NCBI GenBank assembly: GCA_958450365.1
Contig: CAUEEP010000936.1
Location: forward strand, 1,239,001-1,303,000
DNA: 64,000 bases
Direction: 5' to 3'
From: Mesorhabditis belari
Taxonomy: Eukaryota; Nematoda; Chromadorea; Rhabditida; Rhabditidae
Position 1 is the stretch's first letter. The number at the start of each line of letters is the position of its first letter. Of the stretch, positions 44,801 to 55,000 are shown one piece after another. A program made the translations under genes and the position numbers. Under the pieces are notes generated by a model. The model ran no database searches and had not been told where the DNA came from. It worked only from the letters and a program-made list of their open reading frames with translations.

Positions 44801-45194
44801 TACAGTATTCACAGTTAGTTACAGTCATTTACAGTAACCCAAACAGTTTCTCCTTTAAAGATTACTGTAACTACAACTAGCTTTAAGATAGGAAACTCAG
44901 ACGATGATAGGAAACTTAGAGATGATTTAAGCAGATAGATTTAGGCCGGGTAGCTTGGTAGCTTGATATTTGAATGTAAATTGGACTAGAAGATTGTTTA
45001 AAATGGTTATACATCTACAAATTATATCTAAATTATATCTAAATTATATCTAAATTCATAAAATCCCTAAAAACCTTCGAAATCCTTTCCAGGGTTTCAT
45101 CAACGGTTTCGTGCGTGCTTTCAACATGTTACAACCGGCTTCCTACACCGCTTGCCAATACGCTGACTCGACTTTTGAGGTGTTCGGAAAATAG
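38852..45194 (+). CDS. Secreted lipocalin-domain protein A
   Basis: Thirteen exons: 38852-38974, 39016-39129, 40061-40189, 40366-40534, 41470-41642, 41683-41790, 42005-42271, 42335-42415, 42946-43081, 43170-43254, 43539-43624, 43729-43898, 45093-45194, joining to 580 aa. A signal peptide (MRWVLGAFMTLWGLSLAA) is followed by ~370 residues rich in Pro, Gln and Ala with repeated leucine-containing segments. The C-terminal ~190 residues are lipocalin-like: FMGRWFEGV (the G-x-W of strand A), CVVHHYGGLT, YSIGYAF, FWIYRLGPEG, YAIVSNWVKYPVTVLVRDP and a final KYEQEVLRWLEDQG helix. This resembles nematode lipocalin-related (LPR) proteins of the apical extracellular matrix; carriage of a small lipid is inference. 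The ATG directly follows the acceptor-like AAATTCAGG, suggesting trans-splicing. Introns host two MITEs, a direct duplication and two minisatellites. Confidence 0.88.
39376..39617. mobile_element. Palindromic MITE, ACTGGACAATGAAAT family (copy 1)
   Basis: Inverted arms carry ACTTTCGCGCGCCTGTAACT and AGTTACAGACGCGCGAAAGT. It lies in intron 2 of gene A. Confidence 0.85.
39745..39997. mobile_element. Palindromic MITE (copy 2)
   Basis: Nearly identical to copy 1, 130 bp downstream in the same intron, in the same orientation. Confidence 0.85.
40740..41215. repeat. ~240-bp direct duplication in gene A intron 4
   Basis: Copies at about 40745-40965 and 40972-41215 share GATCAACTTCTGC, AAAAGATGTCTGCCAC and GTTGTTCATCATCCCTGTTC. 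Minus frames remain open over parts of both copies (DEGGRHLLEAEVDQFALN in one), but no family is recognised and frames break between copies. Confidence 0.75.
43322..43490. repeat. GAGGTTAATCTA minisatellite
   Basis: 12-bp units, some with an inserted GAGGTT, in gene A intron 10. Confidence 0.85.
43921..44268. repeat. 14-bp TGGCTGTCCAGAAG minisatellite, ~25 copies
   Basis: Almost perfect units with a single base variant near 44020. It lies in gene A intron 12 just after the donor at 43899. The period of 14 cycles through all frames, which keeps several long frames open; none is a gene. Confidence 0.92.
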
Positions 45195-45528
45195 ATGATC
45201 ACCAAAATGAATTCTTGATTCCTTTCCCGATCTCGTACCTCATTCCTTTTGCTTCTTTAATTTAAACAATTCATTTTGTCAGTATCCACTGATCGCCCAC
45301 TATGTAAACCTTTTCATTCATGGCCAATTCTATCCTTTTTTTTTGGCTTCTTCCCTGTGATACGTGTCTTGATTTTTCGTGTACTTGATCCATATTGAAA
45401 TAAAAATTAATATTAAACGGTTGAAGTTGTTTAAAGTTGTTCAGAGTTTAAGGGGAAAACATACAACAATGGTATTGTAAGATTCGATGTTGATAAGGAA
45501 ACGTATTTAAGCGTTTAATGAACTACTT
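45195..45528. terminator. 3' flank of gene A
   Basis: A poly(A)-type AATAAA occurs near 45400 (TTGAAATAAAAATT), about 200 bp after the stop. Confidence 0.4.
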
Positions 45529-46132
45529 TACCGTAAATACTGTAATAGTACCTCACCTCCCTCGTACAGTCGGGTAGTCGCAAAAGTTTTTTAGTATTTC
45601 ATTTTTTGCAAAGCACCCGTACTTTCAAAAAATGTGTCTTTGGTATGAAAAAATAGCCCTGAATTTCAGCTATTTTTTGATACCGAAGCGCCCATTGTAT
45701 CATAAACCAGTGTCGAGAAAAACTCGTCCAAAGCTAGACTACACAACGCTCCGCATCGTCATTAGCTTTGAACGAGTGTTTCTCGGCACTGGTTTATGCT
45801 ACAATGCGCGCTTAGGTATCAAAAAAATAGCCCTGAATTTCAGCTATTTTTTGATGCCTAAGCGCGCATTGTATCATAAACCAGTCTCGAGAAAAACGCG
45901 TTTTTTCGGGATTGTTGCGTAGTCTAACTTTAAACATCCCGTTCTCCGCGCTGCTTTATGCTACAATGCACATTTAGATATCAAAAAATAGCTAAAATTC
46001 AGGGCTATTTTTTGATACCTAAGCGCGCATCGTAGCATAAACCAGTGTCGAGAAAAACTCGTTCAAAGCTAGACTACACAACGCTCCGCACCATCATTAT
46101 GAGGGTGGGGTACTATTACAGTATTTGCGGTA
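45529..46132. mobile_element. Foldback element, TACCGTAAATACTGTAATAG family (copy 2)
   Basis: Multiple inverted blocks of CTTAGGTATCAAAAAATAGC and complements lie between matching TIRs, between genes A and B. Confidence 0.85.
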
Positions 46133-46204
46133 AGTAATGTGAAGTTACACAAGAGTCATGCTTATTTCATAATCAATTGCTTAAATTGAAATTTTACATT
46201 GTAC

Positions 46205-46440
46205 AATTGAAACTCTAGCTTATTTATTAAGCTCTAGCTTATTTGTGAAGCCTATTTGTTAAGCTTTAGTTTATTTGCTAAGCTTATTTGTTTAGCTCTA
46301 GCTCGTTTGTAAAGCTCTAGCTCATTTGTTAAGCTCTAGCTCGTTTGTTAAGCCTATTTGTTAAGCTCTAGCTCATTTGTTAAGCTCTAGCTCTTATCTA
46401 GAGCTCTAGCTCTAGCTTAACAAATGAAATATGCTCTGCC
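46205..46440. repeat. TTGTTAAGCTCTAGCTCAT repeat
   Basis: About ten irregular copies of a 10-19 bp unit (TTAAGCTCTAGCTCATTTG). Confidence 0.8.
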
Positions 46441-46839
46441 AAAGCTATGGTTAAAGTAATCATAGTCTATTCTGGTTTATTCTGCATTTTACCTCAAAAT
46501 TAGAAGCATTCTGGTGTACCGATTCATTTCTTTGATGAAAATACTGATTAAGTACGCCAGAGGAGGTGTGTTTCTTGCAAAAAGAATTTCAAATACAAGT
46601 CTATTTGACATTTGCTTAAACAGAATCCATCAATATATCTAGATTTACTTTTCTTGCAACTACTTTCTGCCTTTTGCACAGCAACTTCGTTTCAAATTTG
46701 ACCCGATTCTCAAAGCTCTAATTTGTGAGATCGGATCTTTTCCCTGAAAATCGTCACAGTGATCAATTTGGTTTAAATGCCTAATTTTCGCTTGTCGATG
46801 ACCCAAATCCGAAGTTGAATCTATGCATTGAAAGGGAGA

Positions 46840-46945
46840 GAAATCGAAAGTGATCTCACAAAAGGGGAAAAGAGAGATTGAGAGAGCGATTGAACTGGGG
46901 GGAAATTCCGGAACAAACGAAAAGAGTTCTCTAAAATCTTTCTAT
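46840..46945. promoter_or_regulatory. GA-rich block upstream of gene B
   Basis: It contains GAGAGAAATCGAAAGTG and AGAGAGATTGAGAGAGCG 60-165 bp before the gene B ATG. It resembles the A, C and D upstream blocks. Function is inferred from position only. Confidence 0.3.
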
Positions 46946-47004
46946 AACCTTAAATATTGTCTAAACTTTGATCTTATTTGTAATATTTCGAATTTTTCAC
47001 TGAA

Positions 47005-49973
47005 ATGAAGCTATTCTTGGCAGTATTGGCCGTGCAATCGGTGGCAGCGATTGGCGAGAATGCGGTGGGTTTAGAATTTTGATTTCAGCATGATTTGCAT
47101 GATGTTTAATTGTCGATCCGATTGTCAATAGGTGTAAAACGGAAAAACTGGGATTTGACCACTTTAGCTTACTTTTTTCAAGGATTTTTTTAGATCAAAA
47201 GATAGAGCTTGAGAGACTCTACTTTCAGCAAGAAATCCTGAAAAAGTAGCTGGTGAAGTCTCGTTTTTTCGTTGTGCACCTATTGACAATCAGTTCAACT
47301 TTCATATCCTTGATTCACCTCGTCAAACTGATAAAACTTATCGTTTAGTTTTAGATGGATCTCCAAACGATCACTGGCATCATTGGCGGAATTGGGAACA
47401 TGTTAGGAAGCACGGTGGAAACAGTGAATGTCCCCGCAAAGCTCCTCATGGGAAAATGGCATCAAGTGGGTGTATTTTGTGCTTAAAATACAAGCTTTTG
47501 CGCTTAAAATACAAGCTACAAGCTCTCTTTGCGAAAATCACAAATATCGTTGTGAAAAATCAAAAAGAAAAGCTCGTTTGGCAAGCGGGGATTCGAACCC
47601 ACCAGAGAAAAAGCCAGCTCGTTTTGGAAACCATCACACTATCCACTACACCACGAGGGCCGGTGAAAGCCTAGAGAAAAAAGTGCACATAAACTCGACC
47701 CAAGTAGAAGAAAGCAAAAACTTTTCGCTTAAAAATCTTTGGATCAAGAAAAAACGGGTTAGAAATCTTACGTTTGCAAGCTATTCAGCAGATTTTGATT
47801 ACAGATTCGGAATCCGCATTGAATTTCCTATTGAATGAGCGAGGTTTCGTTCCAAAATCTCACAGGAATCTAGTACCTTTCCTAATTAGAAAACTAGGTA
47901 TGAATTTAGACAAAATCAATGAAGCTATTTTCACAATCATCTGCAATTTACTGTTTTTTTGTCTTAAGCCCAAGTTAAATCTACGCTAGATAGTATATTT
48001 ATAACTTTAATAAGGCCAAGAACATAAAAATTTGGTTTTCAAAGCAAATCTAGAGCTTGATTTTAGATGTACAAAGCGGCAATCAACTTTGACGTTTTCC
48101 GGACACAAATGTTCTGTCAAGTAGCTTATTGTAAGTATTCAAGTGTTCTTTAGAATAAATATTAAAGAAATTAAGCTACTTCGCTATTAGCTGTTAAAAG
48201 GAGTACAAGTATTAAAAGAAAACTAGTAAAAGAAACTTTTCTAGTCAAAGAAAACTAGTCAAAGAAACTTTTCTAGTTAAAGAAAGCTTATTGTAAGTAT
48301 TCAAGTATTCCTTAAAGTAAATATTAAAGAAATTAAGCTACTTCGCTATTAGCTGTTAAAAGGAGTACAAGTTTTAAAAGAAAACTAGTAAAAGAAACTT
48401 TTCTAGTTAAAGAAAACTCGGTGATGGGAGCTGATGGTTTTTCGATTGAAGAAGCTTATCGAGTTGTGTCAAAGAATGGACCAATTGAAACCTACAAGAG
48501 AGATATGAATAAAGTTTGACAAAGGAAAAGAATTCATTCATTCATTTGAAAATGTTTTAGGTTGGATCTGGTCAGTACTGGATGTATACCGAGGAGTACT
48601 TCTACCCGAGACAATGTGAGTTTCAAAATGAATTCACTTGTAGACTTGCTTGCCAGTCAAGCTTAGTAGTATCGTATACCGTAATCCGTTCTCTAAATGG
48701 CCTACTTTAGAAAAACCTCTTAATCAAGTTTCGAATTTCATTCAATCAGCATTTAGGAATCAAAAGATTCGGTCAATGATTGGGCTGAACAAATTGGATC
48801 TATTTTTGCAAAATAGATCCAATTTAGCAAAGAAATTAGCTGAAAACGTAGTCTAATTTTGATTACCTGTCTGCTTGACCAATCCAGACCATTCTACAAT
48901 AATTTCTTGATAAATTAACTAACAAGAGAATGGAAAAGTCAGCTGAAACTGGAAAAGTCAACTGAAAAGGTCAACTGGATGTGGTCAAATCAAATGATCA
49001 TAGACACTTCGACGCAGAATTTCGCGCTGAATCCGAATCGGCTTTCTGTTTTTGCCATGGAGCACTCTGTCAAAAGTTATAAGCGCTCAAAGCTCAACAT
49101 TTCCGTAAAAACCGCGACATTACAAGCCTGTCTTCCGCCAGCTGAGCCTTTACAAGGGTGGTAGAGTGGTAGTGAGTTAGAACACAAGGCTAGACATCCC
49201 TGGTTCTAGTCTGGTAGCTGATTGCGTTTTTTGAGGCTTTAATGCCTTGAGGAAGTTTTAGAGAAGTTTTATTTAGCTATGCTTTTTATAAAAAGATTTT
49301 TCTTTAACACAAAACATAGAAAAGCCCAAAACAATCAACAATTGGTCATAACTGAATTAACTGACTGACATAAACAAGTAAATTGGATTAACTGATTGAC
49401 ATAAACAAGTCAATTGGATTAACTGACAGACATAAACAAGTCTAAACAAGTCTAAACAAGTCTAAACTCTTTAGTCTACATAATCCATACGGGACCTGGC
49501 TACGACAATGAAACGTTGACCACAATGGCTCCAGAAGGACTTCAATATTTGGTGATCTCTGACGCAAATCGACTTTCATTAATGGTTTTCGCTCGTGATC
49601 CAGTGGCTTTCTATCAAGTTTATCAAAAATCAAAACTTCAAATGAATATCTCTTTTAGAAATACAATGAAGAGGTGAATACATATTTGAAAAAGAAAGGC
49701 TTTGGCGGGAATGTTTTCTGGAATTCCCCGAAGCCAATCTATCAGGGACAAGATTGCGAATGGCCTACGGAGAAGGAGGTTTTCGCTAGGAGGTTTGTAT
49801 CTTCACAAAGTTCTTTTCAGAAATCAGAAAAACCTTTTTTCAGAGTTCTAAAGAATCAAGAACAAAACGAGAAATCGAAATCGTCTACTGAAAAATCGAT
49901 CATCTCTGATTCTCCATTCGCCGATTTTATCAAGAACCCAAAGAAAATCCTTGATCAATTGGCCAAGCAATAA
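47005..49973 (+). CDS. Secreted lipocalin-domain protein B (short form)
   Basis: Seven exons: 47005-47064, 47355-47465, 48067-48130, 48407-48513, 48561-48615, 49475-49617, 49659-49973, total 284 aa. Signal peptide MKLFLAVLAVQSVAA is followed almost directly by the lipocalin-like domain (LLMGKWHQMY, FCQVAYFKENS, GQYWMYTEEYF, FYIIHTGPG, YLVISDANRLSLMVFARDP, KYNEEVNTYLKKKGFGG) and a charged, Ser/Lys-rich tail of ~75 residues. It lacks the long Pro-rich N-terminal region of A, C and D. Domain introns match the paralogues, for example a phase-1 intron after the strand with the first Cys. Intron 3 is an almost exact tandem duplication including its splice sites. Confidence 0.85.
47581..47660 (-). 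other. tRNA-like sequence in gene B intron
   Basis: On the minus strand TGGTGTAGTGGATAGTG resembles a tRNA A-box/D-arm and GGTGGGTTCGAATCCC is a perfect T-arm with B-box. The acceptor stem does not pair and the anticodon stem is poor, so it is a tRNA pseudogene or SINE head. Confidence 0.55.
48124..48418. repeat. Tandem duplication of intron 3 of gene B
   Basis: The segment starting GCTTATTGTAAGTATTCAAG at 48124 recurs at 48286. It includes the donor GTAAGT and the acceptor TTTCTAG. The first copy's acceptor (48271-48276) and second copy's donor (48293) enclose a potential 16-nt exon. Confidence 0.8.
48815..49215. repeat. ~350-bp repeat with tRNA-like end (copy 1)
   Basis: It is almost identical to 52780-53140, sharing CTGTCTGCTTGACCAATCCA and TTTCGCGCTGAATCCGAATC. 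Near its end, GTGGTAGAGTGGTAGTGAG and CCCTGGTTCTAGTCTGG resemble tRNA A- and B-box regions. A SINE-like element is likely. It lies in gene B intron 5. Confidence 0.6.
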
Positions 49974-50109
49974 CTTTAACAAATGAAATATCAAATTTTT
50001 CTCGGGTCAAACGAAACATTCCAATTGAAATAAAGAATTCTTTACTTAAAGAAGATGTATAGATCATACACAAGTTGAAAAAAACTTTCATTTACACTAA
50101 AAATAATCT

Positions 50110-50193
50110 GGTTGTATCGTGAATGGGTTAAAAAGTGTTTAAAAGGGTTTAAAATGGTTTAAAAGTCTTTTAAAGTCTTTTAAAGTCTCTAAA
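50110..50193. repeat. TTTTAAAGTC simple array, left part
   Basis: 10-11 bp units of TTTTAAAGTC fill 50110-50600 except where the longer module at 50194 and its copies intervene. Confidence 0.85.
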
Positions 50194-50600
50194 GTTATCA
50201 GTTTCTCTTGTGGAGATGACGTCACCTGCTGAAAGTCTTTTAAAGTCTTTAAAAGTCTGTTAAAGTCTGCTAAAGTCTTTTAAAGTCTTTTAAAATCTTT
50301 TAAAATCTTTTAAAGTCTTTAAAAGTCTTTTAAAGTCTTTTAAAAGTTATCAGTTTCTCTTGTGGAGATGACGTCACCTGCTGAAAGTCTTTTAAAGTCT
50401 TTAAAAGTCTGTTAAAGTCTTCTAAAGTCTTTAAAAGTCTTCTAAAGTCTTTAAAAGTCTTCTAAAGTCTTTAAAAGTCTTTTAAAGTCTTTCAAAGTTA
50501 TCAGTTTCTCTTGTGGAGATGACGTCACCTGCTGAAAGTCTTTAAAAGTCTTTTAAACTCTTTAAAACTTGTCAGTTTCTCTTGTGGAGATGACGTCACT
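50194..50600. promoter_or_regulatory. Repeated GATA-CRE-E-box module
   Basis: A ~42-bp block contains TTATCAG (reverse of CTGATAA), the full CRE octamer TGACGTCA and CACCTG (E-box). It starts near 50194, 50346 and 50497, with a fourth degenerate start near 50569. The octamers lie at 50217, 50369, 50520 and 50591. The fourth copy keeps the octamer but loses the GATA core and has CACTTG. The modules sit between arrays of TTTTAAAGTC, downstream of gene B and 1.5 kb upstream of gene C. Regulatory activity is inference. Confidence 0.5.
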
Positions 50601-51224
50601 TGCTTACAACTAAAAAACAAACAAAAAATGATCATAAGTAAAGATAAAAGACAGTTTAGATCAAAACTTGTAAGGCTCTTGCAATGAAATGGTTCTTGTA
50701 AGTCTCAAATCTTCAAAATCTTGCAATGAAAACCTTTCGACAATGATTACAGAATAATTTCAGCTTTCAACTTGCAATGTTTTGCGTTTATTTTGTCGAA
50801 AATTTTCATTCTTTCACCAAAACTCTCCAATTGTAAGTGAAACGAATGACTAGATAGAGTATCCGGATTTGTTTCTCACTTCCATTCATTGAATGTTCCC
50901 ATTTTCCCAAAAGCTGGATCTCTCTTTGCCCCGAATTTGACCGATTTTAGAGAGAGAAAGTTAGAAAAGCAATGGGTATAACTCTTTCAACATAGGAATC
51001 ATTTTAACTTATTGTTTTTAACTTATTGCATAATCAAAAGGAGATGATTATACACTTCAACTTGTACTTCAAAGTATTGTAATCTTCATTGTAATTCTAT
51101 GAATGACTGCCCAAAATCGAAAAAACACCTTTTCTGGCGCATAAAAACTTTATCTTTTGATCAAAAAGATCTTGGATACAGTCAAGTTACAGCTAACAAG
51201 CCTAACTAGTTTTTGAAAGGTACA

Positions 51225-51425
51225 GCAGCATTGGTACATCAGCATTGGTATATCAGCATTGTTACAGCAGCATTGGTAAACCAGCATTGGTACAGCAGCA
51301 TTCGTACAGCAGCATTGGTACAGCAGCATTGGTACAGCAACATTGGTACAGCAGCATTCGTACAGCAGCATTGGTACAGCAGCTTTGGTACAGCAGCATT
51401 GGTATAGCAGCTTTGGTACAGCAGC
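51225..51425. repeat. 12-bp GCAGCATTGGTA minisatellite
   Basis: About sixteen copies of CAGCATTGGTACAG-type units lie between genes B and C, followed by GATCGATCGATCGATC. Confidence 0.9.
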
Positions 51426-51689
51426 AAGTCGATCGATCGATCGATTTCATTGCAAGAACAGTCGTTTTTTGAGTTCTTTAGCATTATCACATCCTGTAAT
51501 CACTTTGAATTAATCTTTCTGTAATCTTTTGATTGCTTGATTGCTTGATTGCTTTTAAGAGCCCGAGCTCAATCAATCCGTCTAAATATTCCTTTAATGT
51601 CAAGAAATCCCTTTTCTCGACCCAATTCCGATAAAGAGTGAAAGTCGGCTCTCACAAATCTATTTTATGATCCATTTTGGATTTAGGTT

Positions 51690-51870
51690 TTCAAATCTTT
51701 GAGAAAAGAGAGAAAGAGAGAGTCGAAATCTCGGTCGTCGTGCTCGGAGGTGCGAAGTGACACAAATTTCTCCTCTTTTCTTTCGATTTTGGGTAAAAGA
51801 TTTCAAGAGTTGCTTCTCCTTTCTTCCTTTACTTCCTCTTTTTGTCCTTTCTACCTTCTCCTCTTTTCCT
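51690..51870. promoter_or_regulatory. GA/CT-rich block upstream of gene C
   Basis: AGAGAAAGAGAGAGTCGAAA is followed by a CT-rich run, 190-365 bp before the ATG, as seen at gene A. Confidence 0.35.
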
Positions 51871-52054
51871 TTTTCCTTTCAAATGTCCTAGATTCACTCA
51901 TGATTATCTGATTTCTCTTTCACCGCTTGGAGAAGACGATTTTTTCGGCTTTAACATTGAATTAATCCTTGCATAATCGATCTGTTAACTATCAATCTGT
52001 CATAATTGATATGTTTTTGTTTACATTTTTATTATCCACTATCTATTTTAGATT

Positions 52055-55000
52055 ATGTACTTGTTATTGGGGACCGTGATGGTCCTGGGAGTTGTTCGGG
52101 CTCAGTTCGAGCCCTTCGCCCTGCCGAGCGCTGAAAGGTGAGTGTTAGCTTTAAACTAGTTAATAAATATTTAAAGAAATTTATTTAGTTAGTTAATAAA
52201 GATCCAGAATCTTCATATTCTAGAAAAAAAGTTAGAATTTTGATATTTAAAAATATTGGGTTGGTGAATTGAAAACTGCGGCACTTTGAACTAAAATTTA
52301 TTCAACATAAAACCATCAATTCATTCCAAATAATTTCCATTATTTTCCACGACTTCTGCCCATTTTACAGGCAATTTGCGGATTCCTCTTTCGTAGTAGG
52401 AGTTTGGTTTGTGTGTGAGGCAAGTGTGAGACTCGAAAATGGAGGACTGGAGATGTCCCAGTTTGAGCACTTTCTTCAGAAGAAACCCATTTTGGTGTCA
52501 ATAGAAAAGTTGTAGAGAATCAAAAATTAGGCTTATAGCCAAATTTCCAAAAAGATACACTTAGTAGTTTCGCTTAAAATGCAAGTTTTGTGAAAATTCG
52601 TAAATTTGGCATTTCTTGAAAACCAGTTTTTGAATCGTTCTGAAAATTAGGATATAAGCTTGATTTTTGATTCTCTACAACTTTTCTCTTGACACCAAAA
52701 TGGGTTTCTTTTGAAGAAAGTGCTCAGAACTGTCACATATGACAATAGCCCGCAGTTTTCAATTGAAAACCAAATAGATCCAATTGAGCAAACAAATTAG
52801 CTAAAAACGTAGTCTAATTTTGATTACCTGTCTGCTTGACCAATCCAGACCATTCTACAATAATTTCTTGATAAATTAACTAACAAGAGTATGGGAAAGT
52901 CAACTGAAACTGGAAAAGTCAACTGAAAAGGTCAACTGGATGGGGTCAAATCAAATGATCATAGACAATTCGACGCAGAATTTCGCGCTGAATCCGAATC
53001 TGCTTTCTGTTTTTGCTATGGACCACTCTGTCAAAAGTTATAAGCGCTCAAAGTTTTGGACCGCCAACATTTCCGTAAAAACCGCGACATTACAAGCCTG
53101 TCTTCCGCCAGCTGAGCCTTTACAAGGGTGGTAGAGTGGTAGTGAGTTTTCAATTCACCAACCCAATAGATTTCAATGTAAACCAGTTAGCTCATCAATT
53201 AGTTAGTTTTCGGATTGATTTTTTGCAAAAACTAAACTTGAAATTATGTTGAAAGATGTCAAAAAGAAAGATTAACTCATTTTTTTAATATCCAGTACTG
53301 TCAATAGATGTTTAAGATAAGTTTTTCAACATTCTGAATCAAATTCCTTTTAAGCATTGATTCAATTCATGAACCAATAATTCTATTTAGATTTTTGATA
53401 GATAAAACTATGTAGATGCAATTAAAAATAACTAAAATAACAAGTCTTCCATTTTCTATGCGAAAACCGAAAATCCCCCGCAATTCCTCTCTGTCAATTC
53501 GTTCTTAATAATCCCCTCAACTTTTTTTCCATCGATTTCCCCCTCATCCTCGTTGACCTTGTCCTAGTTTCAACCTCTTTTCCTTCTTTTACTCCTCAAT
53601 TGAACTCAATCTATTCAAAAAAAACTGTCTCAACTCAATTTGGAACATTTCCATTTTTAGATTTGCTCCAAAACCAACTGTCCCACCAGAGTTTCGCAAA
53701 TATTTCGAGCTAGATGGACATGCCAGGGAACTTGTAGAGTCTTTGCTTGGGCCAAGGTCAGTGGAATTGGTGATGTTGATTGTTTGCTTTCGATTTAAAC
53801 CGATTTAAACCGATTTAAACCGATTTAAACCGATTTAAACCGATTTAAACTGATTTAAAGTTTAAATCGATTTAAACCGATTTAAACTGATTTAAACTGA
53901 TTTAAACCGATTTAAACTGATTTAAACTGATTTAAAGCGGTTTAAATCGATTTAAACCAATAACTATAGAAATTTGATGATTCTTTAATATTAGACCCGG
54001 CGGTTTCTTTCCTGAGAAAACGTATGAAGTGGGCGAACACACAGAGCCAACTCAACCCGGTGCTCCTCCACGACAAATCTCTAATCTTGAAAGAACACTC
54101 GAACAATTCTTCACGGCTCCTGAAGGTAAGCAGTAAAACTTGAAAAGCTTTACTTATTCATAAGTTTTAAACAGTTTTAAACAGTTTTAAACAGTTTTAA
54201 ACAGTTTTAAACAGTTTTAAACAGTTTTAAACAGTTTTAAACAGTTTTAAAAAGTTTTAAAAAGTTTTAAATAGTTTTTAAATAGTTTTAAATAGTTTTT
54301 AAATAGTTTTAAACTTTTGCAAACTTTTTAGAGTCATCAAACAGTCTTCCACCAGGTTTCAACTCAGGGTTTTCTCTGCAAAACAATCACAAACAAGTCG
54401 GCGGTTTTTCTCATGATGAGAAACATCAGGCAGGAGAATTCTAGACTCAATTTTAAAACAAAAAGTTCAATTTGATCAATTTCCCTTTCAGAAACTCGAT
54501 AAGGACAATAGTGGCCGCCCGTCAATCTCCGGCATTCCAAACGTTTTCCCAAAATTACCGAAAGTGCCAGTTTTAAATGATCCCCGTGACGAGTTCACCA
54601 CAAAGCAACCGGTTCGTTTTAAACTAAACTTCTATAGGTAAAGTTATCAGGGTTGATAGGAAAAACTGTAGCCCGTGACAAAGCCAATAAGTTGGCTATA
54701 AGTTAAAAGTTGTACGCATTGCTTTATTGGGTTTAGGTTGTGATCAACAGAGCTCCAGAAATGCCAATGATTGAGTCAGCTCCACCAGTTCCCGAAAATG
54801 GAATGCTTTCATCGGATATTCGGCGAGCACCTGAGTCTGTTGGAGAGGTGAGCTTTGAATAAAACAACAGCTTTTACAAAACGGATCGCCACTGTTGTCC
54901 TTGTCGAGTTTCTGAACAAAGAAACAAATACAAAACGAATTGAAAGCAAGCCCATTAATTGAATCAAATTGAATTGATTCAATTGATGAGTGCTCAAGCT

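Noticed and set aside
47581..47660. Functional tRNA gene
   Set aside because: A- and B-box regions look good but acceptor and anticodon stems do not pair; kept only as tRNA-like.
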